Assembly (NCBI GenBank): GCA_023664345.1
Contig: JAMPFQ010000004.1
Span: forward strand, 1 to 64,000
Origin: Lachnospiraceae bacterium
GTDB lineage: Bacteria; Bacillota; Clostridia; Lachnospirales; Lachnospiraceae
Reading direction: 5' to 3'
Length of the DNA: 64,000 nucleotides
The notes under the pieces were generated by a model that did no database searches, was not told the origin of the DNA, and saw only the letters and a program-made list of their open reading frames with translations. Below, in pieces: positions 33,033 through 42,681 of the stretch; position 1 is the first letter of the stretch; every line of letters begins with the position of its first letter. A program made the translations under genes and the position numbers.

Positions 33033-34093
33033 TATTCTAAACTCTCTTTCAAATATTCGATCATCGCTTTGCCCATCAGGCAGGGAACCGCATTACCGAT
33101 CTGCTTTTGTATTGAGCGCCTTGTCCCACAGAATTTATATCCTTTGGGAAATGTTTGGATCGCCGCCAATTCCGGCACTCTTAACCTTCTATTATCCCAA
33201 TGGAACGGGCCTACCCACGGGCCGGGCTGTGCACAGACAGTCCATGACGGCTCATCCGGGGACAGTTTGAGCAGAAAGTTCCAAAATCTCTTATCGGCGA
33301 CAAATTTGGGATTCGGATATCCGGCCCAGGCAGTTAACGCTTTATAATTTTGTCCCGGCGGAACTTCGCACAGATCCTCATAATATGTACCCCCCTCAGT
33401 GACTTCATATTCTTCAAAAAACTCATCTCCGTCGTAGCCAGCGATCGCCTTTCCTGCTGTTTCATATGGTTTGAGTCCTGTTTCCCCGCATCTTTCCGGC
33501 GCACAATGTGTTTTGACAGGTTCATCTCTTTTGAATGTTCCTTTGGTACCTATGATAAACAGTCTCTTCCTTTTTTGCGGAACCCCATATTCCAACGCAT
33601 TCGCTCTGATGATCCGATGATCATATCCGGCTTCCGTTATGATCTCGATAAATCGATCAACGATCGCTTTGTTTGTCGGATGCATCAGACTTTCAACATT
33701 TTCAAACAGGAAACCATCCGGATGAATATCCGTGACCACTCTTAAGTATTCGTTTACTAATGTTGCCCTGGGATCATCGATCCCTTTTCTTATATGATTT
33801 CCGACCCAGTATCCTGCCTTGGAAAATGGCTGACATGGCGCTCCGCCAATAACAATAAATTTATCCGGTTTGTTTTCTTTCACAATGTCAGAAAAAACGC
33901 TGCTGTCTATCTGATGAAGATCTCCCTCAAAGATTTTAGTCTTTCCAAAAAACTCTTCGTTAGCTTTAAGGGTCTCAATGCAATCCGCATCAAGATCTGT
34001 GCTTGAGATCACCGGAATCCCAGCCATAAAACCGGCAATATCCAGACCTCCAGCCCCTGAGAACAAACTGACAGCTACTATATCTTCACTCAT
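33032..34093 (-). CDS. DNA cytosine-5 methyltransferase (first of pair)
   Basis: A 353-residue C5 methylase with SLFSGAGGLDIAGF (motif I), GGAPCQPFS (IV), FLFENVESL (VI) and GVPQKRKRLFIIG (VIII). The region between motifs VIII and IX is the target-recognition domain and differs from the partner, as expected for opposite-strand sequences. The start at 34093 has AAGGA eight bases upstream. It leads the restriction-modification operon. Confidence 0.93.
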   Translation of the reverse strand: MSEDIVAVSLFSGAGGLDIAGFMAGIPVISSTDLDADCIETLKANEEFFGKTKIFEGDLHQIDSSVFSDIVKENKPDKFIVIGGAPCQPFSKAGYWVGNHIRKGIDDPRATLVNEYLRVVTDIHPDGFLFENVESLMHPTNKAIVDRFIEIITEAGYDHRIIRANALEYGVPQKRKRLFIIGTKGTFKRDEPVKTHCAPERCGETGLKPYETAGKAIAGYDGDEFFEEYEVTEGGTYYEDLCEVPPGQNYKALTAWAGYPNPKFVADKRFWNFLLKLSPDEPSWTVCAQPGPWVGPFHWDNRRLRVPELAAIQTFPKGYKFCGTRRSIQKQIGNAVPCLMGKAMIEYLKESLE

Positions 34094-34190
34094 AGTTGCA
34101 TCCTTCCCGTTTGCACAAAATCTACATTGCGCTTTTTCCACTCTTGATCCACTCAGATCCTATCCGCTTTTCGTCATTCGCCGCTCGCCG

Positions 34191-34231
34191 AACATGCAAG
34201 CATGTTCTTCTCGCTAACGCTCATTATATCA
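34191..34231 (-). promoter_or_regulatory. Possible promoter and hairpin of the restriction island
   Basis: Reading leftward, an extended -10 box (TGATATAAT, with TATAAT at 34228-34223) has no clear -35 box. It is followed by the perfect hairpin GAACATGC/GCATGTTC near 34191-34208 in the leader of the first methylase gene. Confidence 0.45.
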
Positions 34232-34290
34232 CAGGATCAACTGATTTTCATGTCTTTAGGGTGTATAGGGATCACGGCATCCCTCATACA

Positions 34291-35715
34291 TCAGTACCTT
34301 GTCATAAAATAACTCGCACCCGCAAGGGAGCTCATGGAAATCTCCCTGCCCCAGTGTACGGCGCCGTTGTAGTTCCCCTCCGCCACGATAACACTGTCGG
34401 AACGTACCTCCAGGATGATAACGGAATGTGTGTTCCCATTGATCCTCGCGATATCCCCCACCTGCACGGCGGAAGCGTCATAGTACAGCCGTGCGGGAGC
34501 CGTGCCGAACGCAGCATCACTGAGCATGAACGCAAAGCCTGCACAGCCATATCCGCCGGAATAGATCCCGCCGTTCCATCCATAATAATTATCATTTGTC
34601 CATGGCGTCCCATCAGGGTAGGAAGACTGCAACCCGATCATGGCGCTGTACACCGCGGAAGCGTCCGGCGCCACCGCCTGGTACTCTATATTTTCTTTCC
34701 CACAGGCCTGGCAGACGTACCGCTCGAAATTCTGGTTCCCCTCAGTGCCGCTCTCCACCAGCTGGTAACTGTGCCCCAGCGCCCGTCCCGTAGTGGCTCC
34801 GCACCTTTGACAAGTAGAGGGACGTTCACAGGTGGCTTCCACGAAACTGTGCCCCAGCGCCTCTCCCTCTTTTATCTTACAACGCCTGCAGGTTTTGGGA
34901 GTCGCGCATGTAGCCTCCGTGAAATCATGCCCCAGAGGTTCGCCCACCGTTTCTCCGCAGCGTTTGCAGACTGCGGCTTCCAGGCAGGTGGCTTTCGTCA
35001 GGTTATGACCTAACGCCTTGCCCTCCGTCTCCCCGCAGCGTGTACAAGTCTTCGGGTCTGTACAGTCAGCCTCCGCGAAATCGTGACCCAAGGCCTCCCC
35101 TGACTCTTCCTTGCAACGGCTGCAGATCTGGGGCAGGGTACAGGTGGCTTCCGCAAAATCATGACCTGGCGCTTTCCCAATCTCTTCCTTACAACGGGTG
35201 CAGATCACCGGCTCCAGACAGCCCCTGACCTGCTCTATATGCCCCAGCGCCTCCGCTATCTCCTCGCCGCAGCGGGAACACACCCCGGGTTCCGTACAGG
35301 TGGGCTCGCTGCTGTCATGACCCAGCGCCTCTCCCACGATATGCCCGCACAATTCACAGGTCTGTGGCGTCACACAATCTGCCTCCACATAAGAATGCTC
35401 GCGGACAATCACGTGGCATTTGTACCAGTGGGCTCCCTGGCGGACAGTCACTGTGGTCTCTCCCGGAGCCAGTCCCACAACGGAGCCCTCGCTCCCCTCG
35501 TCAAATGCTATGACCTCCGCATCATCTGCCCGCCAGTCCCATCCTTCGCCGGCGGACTTAATGGTAAGCGAAACGGCTTCTTCGGGACAGATTGTAACCT
35601 CTTTCTCCTCAAATCCGTTTACTTCCACATCACAGGCATGAAACCCGGCGATCCCTCCTCCGGCGGCCACAAGGGCGCTGGCGGCGGCGATCAGTATCTT
35701 CAGTTGTATCTTCAT
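34291..35715 (-). CDS. Secreted protein: Ig-like, eight Cys-His repeats, papain-like C-terminus
   Basis: A protein of about 474 residues. A signal peptide (MKIQLKILIAAASALVAAGG) is followed by a small beta domain resembling bacterial Ig. Residues about 110-318 hold eight tandem units of 26 residues with the frame C-x5-C-x2-C ... LGH, each a possible CCCH zinc or disulfide knuckle. The C-terminal 125 residues resemble a CHAP/NlpC-P60 cysteine peptidase fold: GYGCAGFAF supplies Cys and GNTHSVIIL supplies His. It is likely an exported wall-associated hydrolase with repeat-mediated binding. It is monocistronic. Confidence 0.72.
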   Translation of the reverse strand: MKIQLKILIAAASALVAAGGGIAGFHACDVEVNGFEEKEVTICPEEAVSLTIKSAGEGWDWRADDAEVIAFDEGSEGSVVGLAPGETTVTVRQGAHWYKCHVIVREHSYVEADCVTPQTCELCGHIVGEALGHDSSEPTCTEPGVCSRCGEEIAEALGHIEQVRGCLEPVICTRCKEEIGKAPGHDFAEATCTLPQICSRCKEESGEALGHDFAEADCTDPKTCTRCGETEGKALGHNLTKATCLEAAVCKRCGETVGEPLGHDFTEATCATPKTCRRCKIKEGEALGHSFVEATCERPSTCQRCGATTGRALGHSYQLVESGTEGNQNFERYVCQACGKENIEYQAVAPDASAVYSAMIGLQSSYPDGTPWTNDNYYGWNGGIYSGGYGCAGFAFMLSDAAFGTAPARLYYDASAVQVGDIARINGNTHSVIILEVRSDSVIVAEGNYNGAVHWGREISMSSLAGASYFMTRY

Positions 35716-35846
35716 AATCTTCTGTACCCCCTGTTTATTCTTGATCGGTCTCATAGCAACCGTTTTATATTATATTGCCGCATCCGCTGAAATGCAAGGA
35801 CATCACCGAATCAATCATTATAATATTTCTTTCATTCCCACCTGCC

Positions 35847-35888
35847 AAAAAGGGTAAAGTCCCGCTGATTCCGTAGACTTTACCCCTT
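35847..35888 (-). terminator. Terminator after spo0E-like gene
   Basis: AGGGTAAAGTC pairs with GACTTTACCCCT around a 14-base loop. On the minus strand a T run follows (TTTTT), 22 bases past the Spo0E-like stop. Confidence 0.75.
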
Positions 35889-35910
35889 ATGCATATGTCG
35901 ATCATGTTTG

Positions 35911-36093
35911 CTATTCCTTGATCATATCAAGTTCCGTGAGATTAATGCCGGATGCGGAAAGTATCACTTTTAATTCAATATAACGACGTTTCATTTTTTT
36001 ATATGATACGGACTCTTTATCGGTATCTATCATATAATCCTGCAGCCTGGCAAATTCTTCAACATTTCTCTGCATCATCTCTTTATCTGACAT
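35911..36093 (-). CDS. Spo0E-like aspartyl-phosphate phosphatase
   Basis: A 60-residue, two-helix protein ending in INLTELDMIKE, like the C-terminal signature of Spo0E-family phosphatases, with a helical N-terminus (EEFARLQDYMIDTDKES). These proteins dephosphorylate Spo0A and delay sporulation. AGGTGG precedes the ATG. It has its own terminator and no operon partner. The small size limits certainty, but it agrees with the presence of bofA in the window. Confidence 0.65.
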   Translation of the reverse strand: MSDKEMMQRNVEEFARLQDYMIDTDKESVSYKKMKRRYIELKVILSASGINLTELDMIKE

Positions 36094-36249
36094 ACGACCA
36101 CCTGCTTTCTAAAATATGAATCATACGGCTACAAAGAAAGTGTACCACAATTCAAAGGTAAAGTCTATTGAAAATAATCAACGAAAACAGCCCTATGCTG
36201 GCACAGTTTCAGACGATATCCAGTATGCCCGGATCGCTGCCGTCATAAA

Positions 36250-36279
36250 ATTCCCCGTCGGCACAGACCAGCGGGGAAT
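36250..36279 (-). terminator. Terminator after glgB
   Basis: ATTCCCCG (36250-36257) pairs perfectly with CGGGGAAT (36272-36279). A T run follows on the minus strand, 22 bases after the glgB stop. T residues also follow on the plus strand, so it may be bidirectional. Confidence 0.8.
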
Positions 36280-36300
36280 CCTTTTTATCTCAATGCAGTT

Positions 36301-38208
36301 TCAGAACACAAACACCGCCGCGCCATAAGGAGGCAGGTCAAAGGAGATGGAATAATCATGATAATGACAGGGCTCTTTCACCGCCGCGATCTCTGCGGGG
36401 ATCTCATTGCCCCAGCCGCCGAACCTCTCCTCGTCGCTGTTCAGGAGCAGCTTATATTTTTTCTTCTTGGGCACGCCCACGGTATACCCCTCGCGCTTCA
36501 CGGGCGTCATGTTCAGTACAAACAGCAGGCTGTTCCTGCCGGTGGAAGATTTTCTCACAAAAGAGTACACGCTGTTTTCCGCGTCGTCCGCGTTCATCCA
36601 CTCAAAACCCGCCCAGCTGTCGTCAAATTCATAAAACGCAGGATATTTGTTGTACAGTTTCAGCAGTTCTGTCATGTAAGCCTGCATACCCTGGTTGTTC
36701 TTCTCCTCCAGCAGATACCAGTCCAACTCCCTGGCCTCGCTCCACTCCCGCTCCTGTCCGAACTCCTGTCCCATGAACAGCAGCTTCTTGCCGCAATGGC
36801 CGAAGTAATATGTATACCCCACCCTCAGGTTCGCATATTTATCCACCGTATAGCCGGGCATCTTGTTCACCATGGAGCATTTCAGGTGCACCACCTCGTC
36901 GTGGGACAGGGGCAGGATATATTTCTCGCTCTCATTATATGTCATGGCGAAAGTCATGGCATAATGATTCCCTTTCCTGTACAGGGGATCCAGCTTCATG
37001 TATTCACAGAAATCGTGCATCCATCCCATATTCCACTTAAAGGCAAAGCCCAGGCTCTCGCCGCCGATATTGCCGGTCACGTTAGGCCATGCGGTGGACT
37101 CCTCCGCCACGGTCAGGAAGCCGGGATAGGTTCCTCTTACCACGGAATTCATATGCTTGAAAAATTCGATTGCTTCCAGATTCTCGTTCCCGCCGTATTT
37201 ATTCGGTACCCACTGTCCGTCCTGTTTTCCGTAGTCCAGATACAGCATGGAAGCCACCGCGTCCACGCGGATGCCGTCCACATGGAACTCTCTCAGCCAG
37301 AACAGCACGTTGGCAATGAGGAAATTCTTGACCTCATACTTGCCGTAATTAAATATCTTCGTGCCCCAGTCAGGATGCTCTCCCAGACGGGGATCGGGAT
37401 GCTCAAAGATGCACTGCCCGTCAAACTCCCCAAGCCCGTGGGCATCCGTGGCAAAATGGGCGGGCACCCAGTCCAGGATCACGCCGATCCCCGCCTTGTG
37501 CAGCTTGTTCACCAGATACATGAAATCCTTGGGCGTTCCATAGCGGGACGTGGGCGCGTAATACCCTGTCACCTGATAGCCCCAGGAGCCGTCAAAGGGA
37601 TGCTCCGCAATCCCCATCAGTTCCACATGGGTAAACTTCATCTCTTTTAAATACTCCACGATGCGGTCAGCAAACTGTCGATAATTATAGAAACCTTCCT
37701 CCGTACCGTCCGGATGCTTCATAAAGGATCCCACATGGCACTCATAAATCGCCATGGGCTCCCTGTTCCAGTCCTTCTTATCCCGCGCCGCCATCCATTT
37801 GGCATCCTGCCAGTCAAAGCCGCTCAGATCCGTGACGATGGAAGCGGTTCCCGGACGGAGTTCCGCGTAATTGGCGAAAGGATCCGCCTTGTACAGCTTC
37901 CTGCCGTCCTGTGCCGTGATCAGGAACTTATACATCGTGCCCTCGCCCACATTGGGAATGAACAGTCCCCAGATCCCCACCGGGCCCAGCTTCTCCATAG
38001 GATGGGACATCTCGTTCCATCCGTTGAAGCTGCCAATCACATGCACTTCCACCGCATTAGGCGCCCAGACGCCGAAATAGACGCCGGCTTTCCCCTTTTC
38101 CACGGACAGATGCGCCCCCAGCTTCTTGTAAATGTCGTAGTGTGTTCCCTGCGAGAACAGATATTGATCCGCCTCCGAGATAAATACTTTTTGTGTTTCT
38201 TTCTCCAT
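36301..38208 (-). CDS. glgB: 1,4-alpha-glucan branching enzyme
   Basis: A 635-residue GH13 enzyme that makes alpha-1,6 branches in glycogen. An N-terminal CBM48 (GVWAPNAVEVHVIGSFNGW) precedes the barrel: VILDWVPAHF, GIRVDAVASMLYLDY with the nucleophile Asp, AEESTAW with the acid/base Glu, and PLSHDEVVH. The C-terminal beta domain is complete. I start at 38208, after GGAGGG. It follows the large TPR protein by 34 bases and is probably co-transcribed, although no other glycogen gene is in the window. Confidence 0.96.
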   Translation of the reverse strand: MEKETQKVFISEADQYLFSQGTHYDIYKKLGAHLSVEKGKAGVYFGVWAPNAVEVHVIGSFNGWNEMSHPMEKLGPVGIWGLFIPNVGEGTMYKFLITAQDGRKLYKADPFANYAELRPGTASIVTDLSGFDWQDAKWMAARDKKDWNREPMAIYECHVGSFMKHPDGTEEGFYNYRQFADRIVEYLKEMKFTHVELMGIAEHPFDGSWGYQVTGYYAPTSRYGTPKDFMYLVNKLHKAGIGVILDWVPAHFATDAHGLGEFDGQCIFEHPDPRLGEHPDWGTKIFNYGKYEVKNFLIANVLFWLREFHVDGIRVDAVASMLYLDYGKQDGQWVPNKYGGNENLEAIEFFKHMNSVVRGTYPGFLTVAEESTAWPNVTGNIGGESLGFAFKWNMGWMHDFCEYMKLDPLYRKGNHYAMTFAMTYNESEKYILPLSHDEVVHLKCSMVNKMPGYTVDKYANLRVGYTYYFGHCGKKLLFMGQEFGQEREWSEARELDWYLLEEKNNQGMQAYMTELLKLYNKYPAFYEFDDSWAGFEWMNADDAENSVYSFVRKSSTGRNSLLFVLNMTPVKREGYTVGVPKKKKYKLLLNSDEERFGGWGNEIPAEIAAVKEPCHYHDYSISFDLPPYGAAVFVF

Positions 38209-38242
38209 AACCCTTCCCTCCATTTTAGTTCCTCTGATTCCT

Positions 38243-41200
38243 TTACGCAAAATCCCTCTCGCTGAGTATGATCATGTCTTCCTCATCATATCTTCTCGCC
38301 AGCAGTATGTCAAAGAAATGCTTTAAATTCTTCCTGTTGGCATGCTTGATGGCGCTGTCCACCAGTTCTTTCACTTCCAGGACCGTCACCACATGGTCGC
38401 TGGTCTGCATCTCATCGATCCTGGTATGAAGCGCCAGGATGCCCATATCATCAATGGAATACTCCCGTTCTCTGGCATATTTTCTGCCGAATGCCACCAG
38501 CGTGCCGTTGCTCAGCGATTCCACATCCATCCTGGAAGTAAAGCAGGCGGCCAGTTCGGAATGCTGCTCCAGGAATTTGTTCATGGCTTTCTTCACATCT
38601 TCCAGGATAATGATGATCCCGAAAGATTCCTGCTGTAGAGCCTTGTGGAGGCGCTTTGCCGTATCCGCGTCCATGCCGGACGCTTTCTGAATGATCAATG
38701 CGCCACTTTTCAGCTGCTGTACGGTGGATTCCACGTCCTTTTTATTCAATGCCTGGCCGGATATCTTTGCCACTTTCCCTGCGAAATTACTGTCCGTCAT
38801 CTGTACCTCACGGATCATGTTCTTGGCCAGGGACACCGTATCCATGCCCTCCTCGCCGGTAATGACGATATTTCCGGTATATGCCGCCATACTGATACTG
38901 TCGATGGCGTGCACAAGCTGTTCCCTTGAGGCCCGGCTCTGGATGTAAGGGCCATACAGTTCTTTCTCCTCTCTGGTCAGGCTGCGCACCTTGCCTTTTT
39001 CGCGTTCCACGGAAGACGGATCCTCATCCTCTTTTGAGGATTCCTTATCTGCTCCCGGTTTCTTCTTTGCGGCCTTCTCAGGCTTATCCGTCCCGGTATC
39101 CTGCGCAGCCGCTTTTTCAGTTCCTTTCTTCCCGGATTCTTCCGGTTCAGGTTTCTTCGCCGTCTCTTCAGATCCGGACTCTTCTGCTGCCTCCGACTCC
39201 GTCAGTCCGGGCTTATCCGCCGTATCCGGCTGAGACTCCTGCCCTACAGTCTGTTCCGGTTCCTCCGGTTCAGCCGCGGCTGTCTCCTCCGGTTCTTCTT
39301 CCTCTTCCAGATCCGCCCAGGTTATCTCCTCCGACTCTGCTATCTCTTCCTCTTCGTCGGCCTCCTGCCCAAGTCCTTCCGCGTCATCGGCTCCCTGCGG
39401 TTCTTCAATCTCCTCGATCTCCTCCACTTCGTCCGAATCCCCGAAGATCACCTCCTGCTCGGCTTCTTTCAGGATCGTCTCCAGTTCTTCCTCCGAGTCC
39501 TCCTGAGGCTGGCTGTCCCAGTCCTCGGTTTCCTCCTGCCGGTCTGTCAGATCCTCCACCGGAACTTCCTGTTTAGGCTCTCCGCCAGGACTTTCCTCCA
39601 CCGTTCCGCTGCCGAACAGGTCCTCATCCGTCACTACTTCTTTCGCAGATCCCTGTATATCCGCGCTACCGCTTTCCAGCTGCTCCAGCAGGCCATCCCT
39701 GACAGAGGCCTCAAAAGCAGTGAACATTTCTCCCGTGTGCCGGAGCACATGCTGGCGCACTTCCTCTTTGCGTTTCTCCGCATTCTCCTGCTTCATGCGT
39801 TCCCATTCCCTGAGAACATCCTCCAGGTTCATCTGTCCGGTGATCTGTTTCTCGATCTGTTCGCTTTCCGGCACGACCAGACGGATCTGCCCATCGGATT
39901 CCTGCGAAAGGACACTTGCGATCTCCCTGGGCGGCTGGGCAGTCAGTACCTGCTCCGCCGCTCTGGATTCCCGCTTAAGCTGCGCCATCACAGTCTCCGC
40001 CGTGATGTCGTCCGCTTTCTGCTGCTCTGCAGCCATTACCGGTTCAGGCTTTCCTTTAGGGTTTTCTGTACTGTCGGTCTTCTCCACAGGCTTTTCCGCT
40101 GTGTGCTCCACAGGGGCTCTGGCTTCTGCCGTTTCTTTCGCCGGAAGCGGTTCTGCGGGAACAGGTTCAAGTATCTCCTCCGACACGGTTTTTCTTCTGG
40201 AGCCGATCTCAGGCACGATCTCTTTCACGGCTGCTTTCCCGTCAGCAGCCTGCTTTCCGTTCTGTATGTCTGCGATCTCTCCTGTCTCGCCGAAAAATAC
40301 CTCTGACTCCTCCATCACTTCGGCTTCCGGCCCCAGATCGTCCGCATCCACCTCATCTATCTCAGGCAGATCCAAAGATTCCGTCTCAGACTCCAGCAGC
40401 GGCGCCATAATGGTACGCGTGATCTCGTTCTCCCTAGAAGCTTTCGGATCGTCTTCCAATACTTCCCGCAGCCCTGCGGCAATCTCCGCCTGAAGATTGA
40501 TCGTATTATACTGCCCCATATCCATGGGCTTCACCTGAATGTCCAGTTCTTCCGGCTGCTGTGGCACAACCTGCGCGTTTTCCGCGGTCAGGTCTCCAGA
40601 AACAAATCCATATATCTGCGTTTTCCCGCCCATATCGTATCCGGACGGCTGCCCCGGCACAGGTGCATCATAAAGCGCCTCCTGGGGCGCAGGTTCCTGT
40701 TGTGTCTCATAATAAAACGGTTCCTGGAACGCTGGCTCCTGCTGGGTCTCATAGTAAAACTGCTCCTGAGGCGCTTTCTCACGCTGAGTCTCATAGTAAA
40801 ACTGTTCCTGAGGCGCCGCCTCCTGCTGGGTCTCATAGTAAAACTGTTCCTGAGGCGCCGCCTCCTGCTGCCCCCCGTAGTAAGGCTGCTTCTGAGAAGC
40901 CTCCTGCTGAGAATCATAATAAGTCTGCCCATATTCCTCAAAACGATGGTCGTACTTCTCCTGCTGGGCGGGAGTCAGGGGCTGATGCAGCATTTTCAGT
41001 TCCATAGCCTTTATGACATATTTTCCTTCACCAAACCAGACGATCAGTTCATCGCACTCCTCCACGCAGCGGGTGCCCAGTCCCACTCTGTGGTAGAGAT
41101 ACGCCAGTTCATACGCCCATTTCTCACGGTAATCCCTTTTTTTCAATTCCTCCAGGACCCCGATCCGTTCTTCCAGACTGACATCCTGCGCTTCATAAAG

Positions 41201-41548
41201 CTTATACTGCAGGATATAGCGTCCCGGATCCCTGGGCGCTACCTGCACGAATTCTTTATAATAATTCACTGCCGGGACAAAGTCTTCCATTTTGATGGAA
41301 AGTTCACAGAGAGAATAACAGATCGTCCTCCCGCCGGGTCTCCTCTCATATGCCAGGAGCAGCATATTCCTGGCGTCCTCGTACCGCCTGTTGATCTTAT
41401 ACAGATCGCTGATGGTACAGAGCATCATGACGCTCTTCACCCTGCGCCAGTCGATGGTATCCGCGATCTCCGCAGCCGACACATACTCCCCCTGCGCGAT
41501 CAGATCCTTTATCTCATCCGCTCTTACTTTGTATTCATACTTATCCAA
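38243..41548 (-). CDS. Large TPR / repeat / acidic protein with degenerate AAA-like C-terminus
   Basis: An 1101-residue soluble protein. Residues 1-190 are TPR-like helices. Residues about 214-296 are six tandem 14-residue units (consensus QQEAAPQEQFYYET). A long Glu/Asp-rich, disordered region with Lys patches runs to about 850. Residues 854-1101 resemble an AAA ATPase, but the P-loop reads TGEEGMDTVSLAKN with no GKT, and the Walker B-like strand reads GALIIQKASG. It is likely a scaffold that kept an AAA fold without ATP hydrolysis. It precedes glgB, so a link to glycogen metabolism is possible but unproven. Confidence 0.6.
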   Translation of the reverse strand: MDKYEYKVRADEIKDLIAQGEYVSAAEIADTIDWRRVKSVMMLCTISDLYKINRRYEDARNMLLLAYERRPGGRTICYSLCELSIKMEDFVPAVNYYKEFVQVAPRDPGRYILQYKLYEAQDVSLEERIGVLEELKKRDYREKWAYELAYLYHRVGLGTRCVEECDELIVWFGEGKYVIKAMELKMLHQPLTPAQQEKYDHRFEEYGQTYYDSQQEASQKQPYYGGQQEAAPQEQFYYETQQEAAPQEQFYYETQREKAPQEQFYYETQQEPAFQEPFYYETQQEPAPQEALYDAPVPGQPSGYDMGGKTQIYGFVSGDLTAENAQVVPQQPEELDIQVKPMDMGQYNTINLQAEIAAGLREVLEDDPKASRENEITRTIMAPLLESETESLDLPEIDEVDADDLGPEAEVMEESEVFFGETGEIADIQNGKQAADGKAAVKEIVPEIGSRRKTVSEEILEPVPAEPLPAKETAEARAPVEHTAEKPVEKTDSTENPKGKPEPVMAAEQQKADDITAETVMAQLKRESRAAEQVLTAQPPREIASVLSQESDGQIRLVVPESEQIEKQITGQMNLEDVLREWERMKQENAEKRKEEVRQHVLRHTGEMFTAFEASVRDGLLEQLESGSADIQGSAKEVVTDEDLFGSGTVEESPGGEPKQEVPVEDLTDRQEETEDWDSQPQEDSEEELETILKEAEQEVIFGDSDEVEEIEEIEEPQGADDAEGLGQEADEEEEIAESEEITWADLEEEEEPEETAAAEPEEPEQTVGQESQPDTADKPGLTESEAAEESGSEETAKKPEPEESGKKGTEKAAAQDTGTDKPEKAAKKKPGADKESSKEDEDPSSVEREKGKVRSLTREEKELYGPYIQSRASREQLVHAIDSISMAAYTGNIVITGEEGMDTVSLAKNMIREVQMTDSNFAGKVAKISGQALNKKDVESTVQQLKSGALIIQKASGMDADTAKRLHKALQQESFGIIIILEDVKKAMNKFLEQHSELAACFTSRMDVESLSNGTLVAFGRKYAREREYSIDDMGILALHTRIDEMQTSDHVVTVLEVKELVDSAIKHANRKNLKHFFDILLARRYDEEDMIILSERDFA

Positions 41549-41692
41549 GGTATTTCGCTCCCTATTCTCTATCTGTTATCATGGCATCAGAGTCGTTATC
41601 CTCTGTAAGGCAATAATATCCCACTATTTCGATTCTATATAGTTTACCATAGTCTGCATACATATGTCAAAAAATATTGTTTAATTTTTCAT

Positions 41693-41724
41693 AAAAAATA
41701 CAAGATATAGTAGCTATACCTTGT
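41693..41724 (-). terminator. Terminator-like hairpin downstream of rsmA
   Basis: ACAAG..ATAG and CTAT..CTTGT pair with a small internal loop, followed on the minus strand by TATTTTTTA. It lies about 100 bases after the rsmA stop. Confidence 0.6.
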
Positions 41725-41820
41725 ACCCCTTTACAAAATATCGAAAAACAACCTTATGATACCCAATGTTCCCCCGCGCCTGAAAGCCTTGCGGACTCTT
41801 TTCGGCGGCACAAACACACA

Positions 41821-42675
41821 CTACAGCAGATCGCTCAGCTTTGCGAACTGCTCCAGCTTCAGCGCCTCTCCTCGTATAGCGGGGGACAGCCCCATTTCCT
41901 CCAATGCGCCTGTTACCTGTTCTTTCGACAGATGCAGTTCCGCCGCGTTGCACAACCCATTCACCAGGGTCTTTCTCCTCTGGTTAAAGGAAGCCCTGAT
42001 CAGAGAGAACATTTTCTTCTCATCCCTTACCCGGACCGGCGGCGTCCCATGCCTGGTGAGACGTACCACCGCGCTGCCCACATTGGGCCGGGGAATGAAG
42101 CAATTCGGAGGCACATTTGCCACGATCTCCGGCTTCGCATAATACTGCACCGCCAGGGACAGCGCACCGTAATCCTTGGTGCCCGGCCCCACCTGCATCC
42201 TGTCCGCCACTTCTTTCTGTACCATGACGGTGATGCTCTTTAGGGGCACATGACTTTCAAATAACTCCATGATGATGGGCGTGGTTATGTAATAGGGCAG
42301 ATTGGCAACCACCTTGACCGGCTCTCCGCCATTCTTCTCCTCCACAAGCCTGCCAATGTCCAATTTCAGGATATCCCCGTTTATGACGGTCACATTGCCA
42401 TAGCCGGACAACGTCTCCTCCAGAATGGGGATCAGGTTCTTGTCGATCTCCACTGCCACCACCTCTCCCGCATTCTCTGCCAGATATTGGGTCATGGTGC
42501 CGATGCCCGGCCCGATCTCCAGCACGCAGTCCTCCTTCGCGATCTCTGCGGCGGCAACGATCCGATCCAGCACATTGGTATCGATCAGGAAATTCTGCCC
42601 GAATCTCTTCTGGATATTAAAGTTGTATTTCTGCAATATTTCAATAGTATTCCGTGGTATCCCTAAATTCGCCAT
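41821..42675 (-). CDS. rsmA: 16S rRNA (adenine1518/1519-N6) dimethyltransferase
   Basis: A 284-residue KsgA/RsmA enzyme that dimethylates two adenines near the 3-prime end of 16S rRNA late in 30S assembly. RFGQNFLID, the SAM-binding LEIGPGIGTMTQYLA, and VANLPYYITTPIIM (the NLPY catalytic motif) are diagnostic. I place the start at 42675; the longer frame runs into the multi-hairpin element just upstream. It follows the HAD gene across that element. Confidence 0.97.
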   Translation of the reverse strand: MANLGIPRNTIEILQKYNFNIQKRFGQNFLIDTNVLDRIVAAAEIAKEDCVLEIGPGIGTMTQYLAENAGEVVAVEIDKNLIPILEETLSGYGNVTVINGDILKLDIGRLVEEKNGGEPVKVVANLPYYITTPIIMELFESHVPLKSITVMVQKEVADRMQVGPGTKDYGALSLAVQYYAKPEIVANVPPNCFIPRPNVGSAVVRLTRHGTPPVRVRDEKKMFSLIRASFNQRRKTLVNGLCNAAELHLSKEQVTGALEEMGLSPAIRGEALKLEQFAKLSDLL

Positions 42676-42681
42676 TCCACA

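Noticed and set aside
40640..40920. CRISPR-like or DNA tandem repeat
   Set aside because: The 42-base periodicity is coding: six in-frame 14-residue units of the TPR protein, with no spacers.
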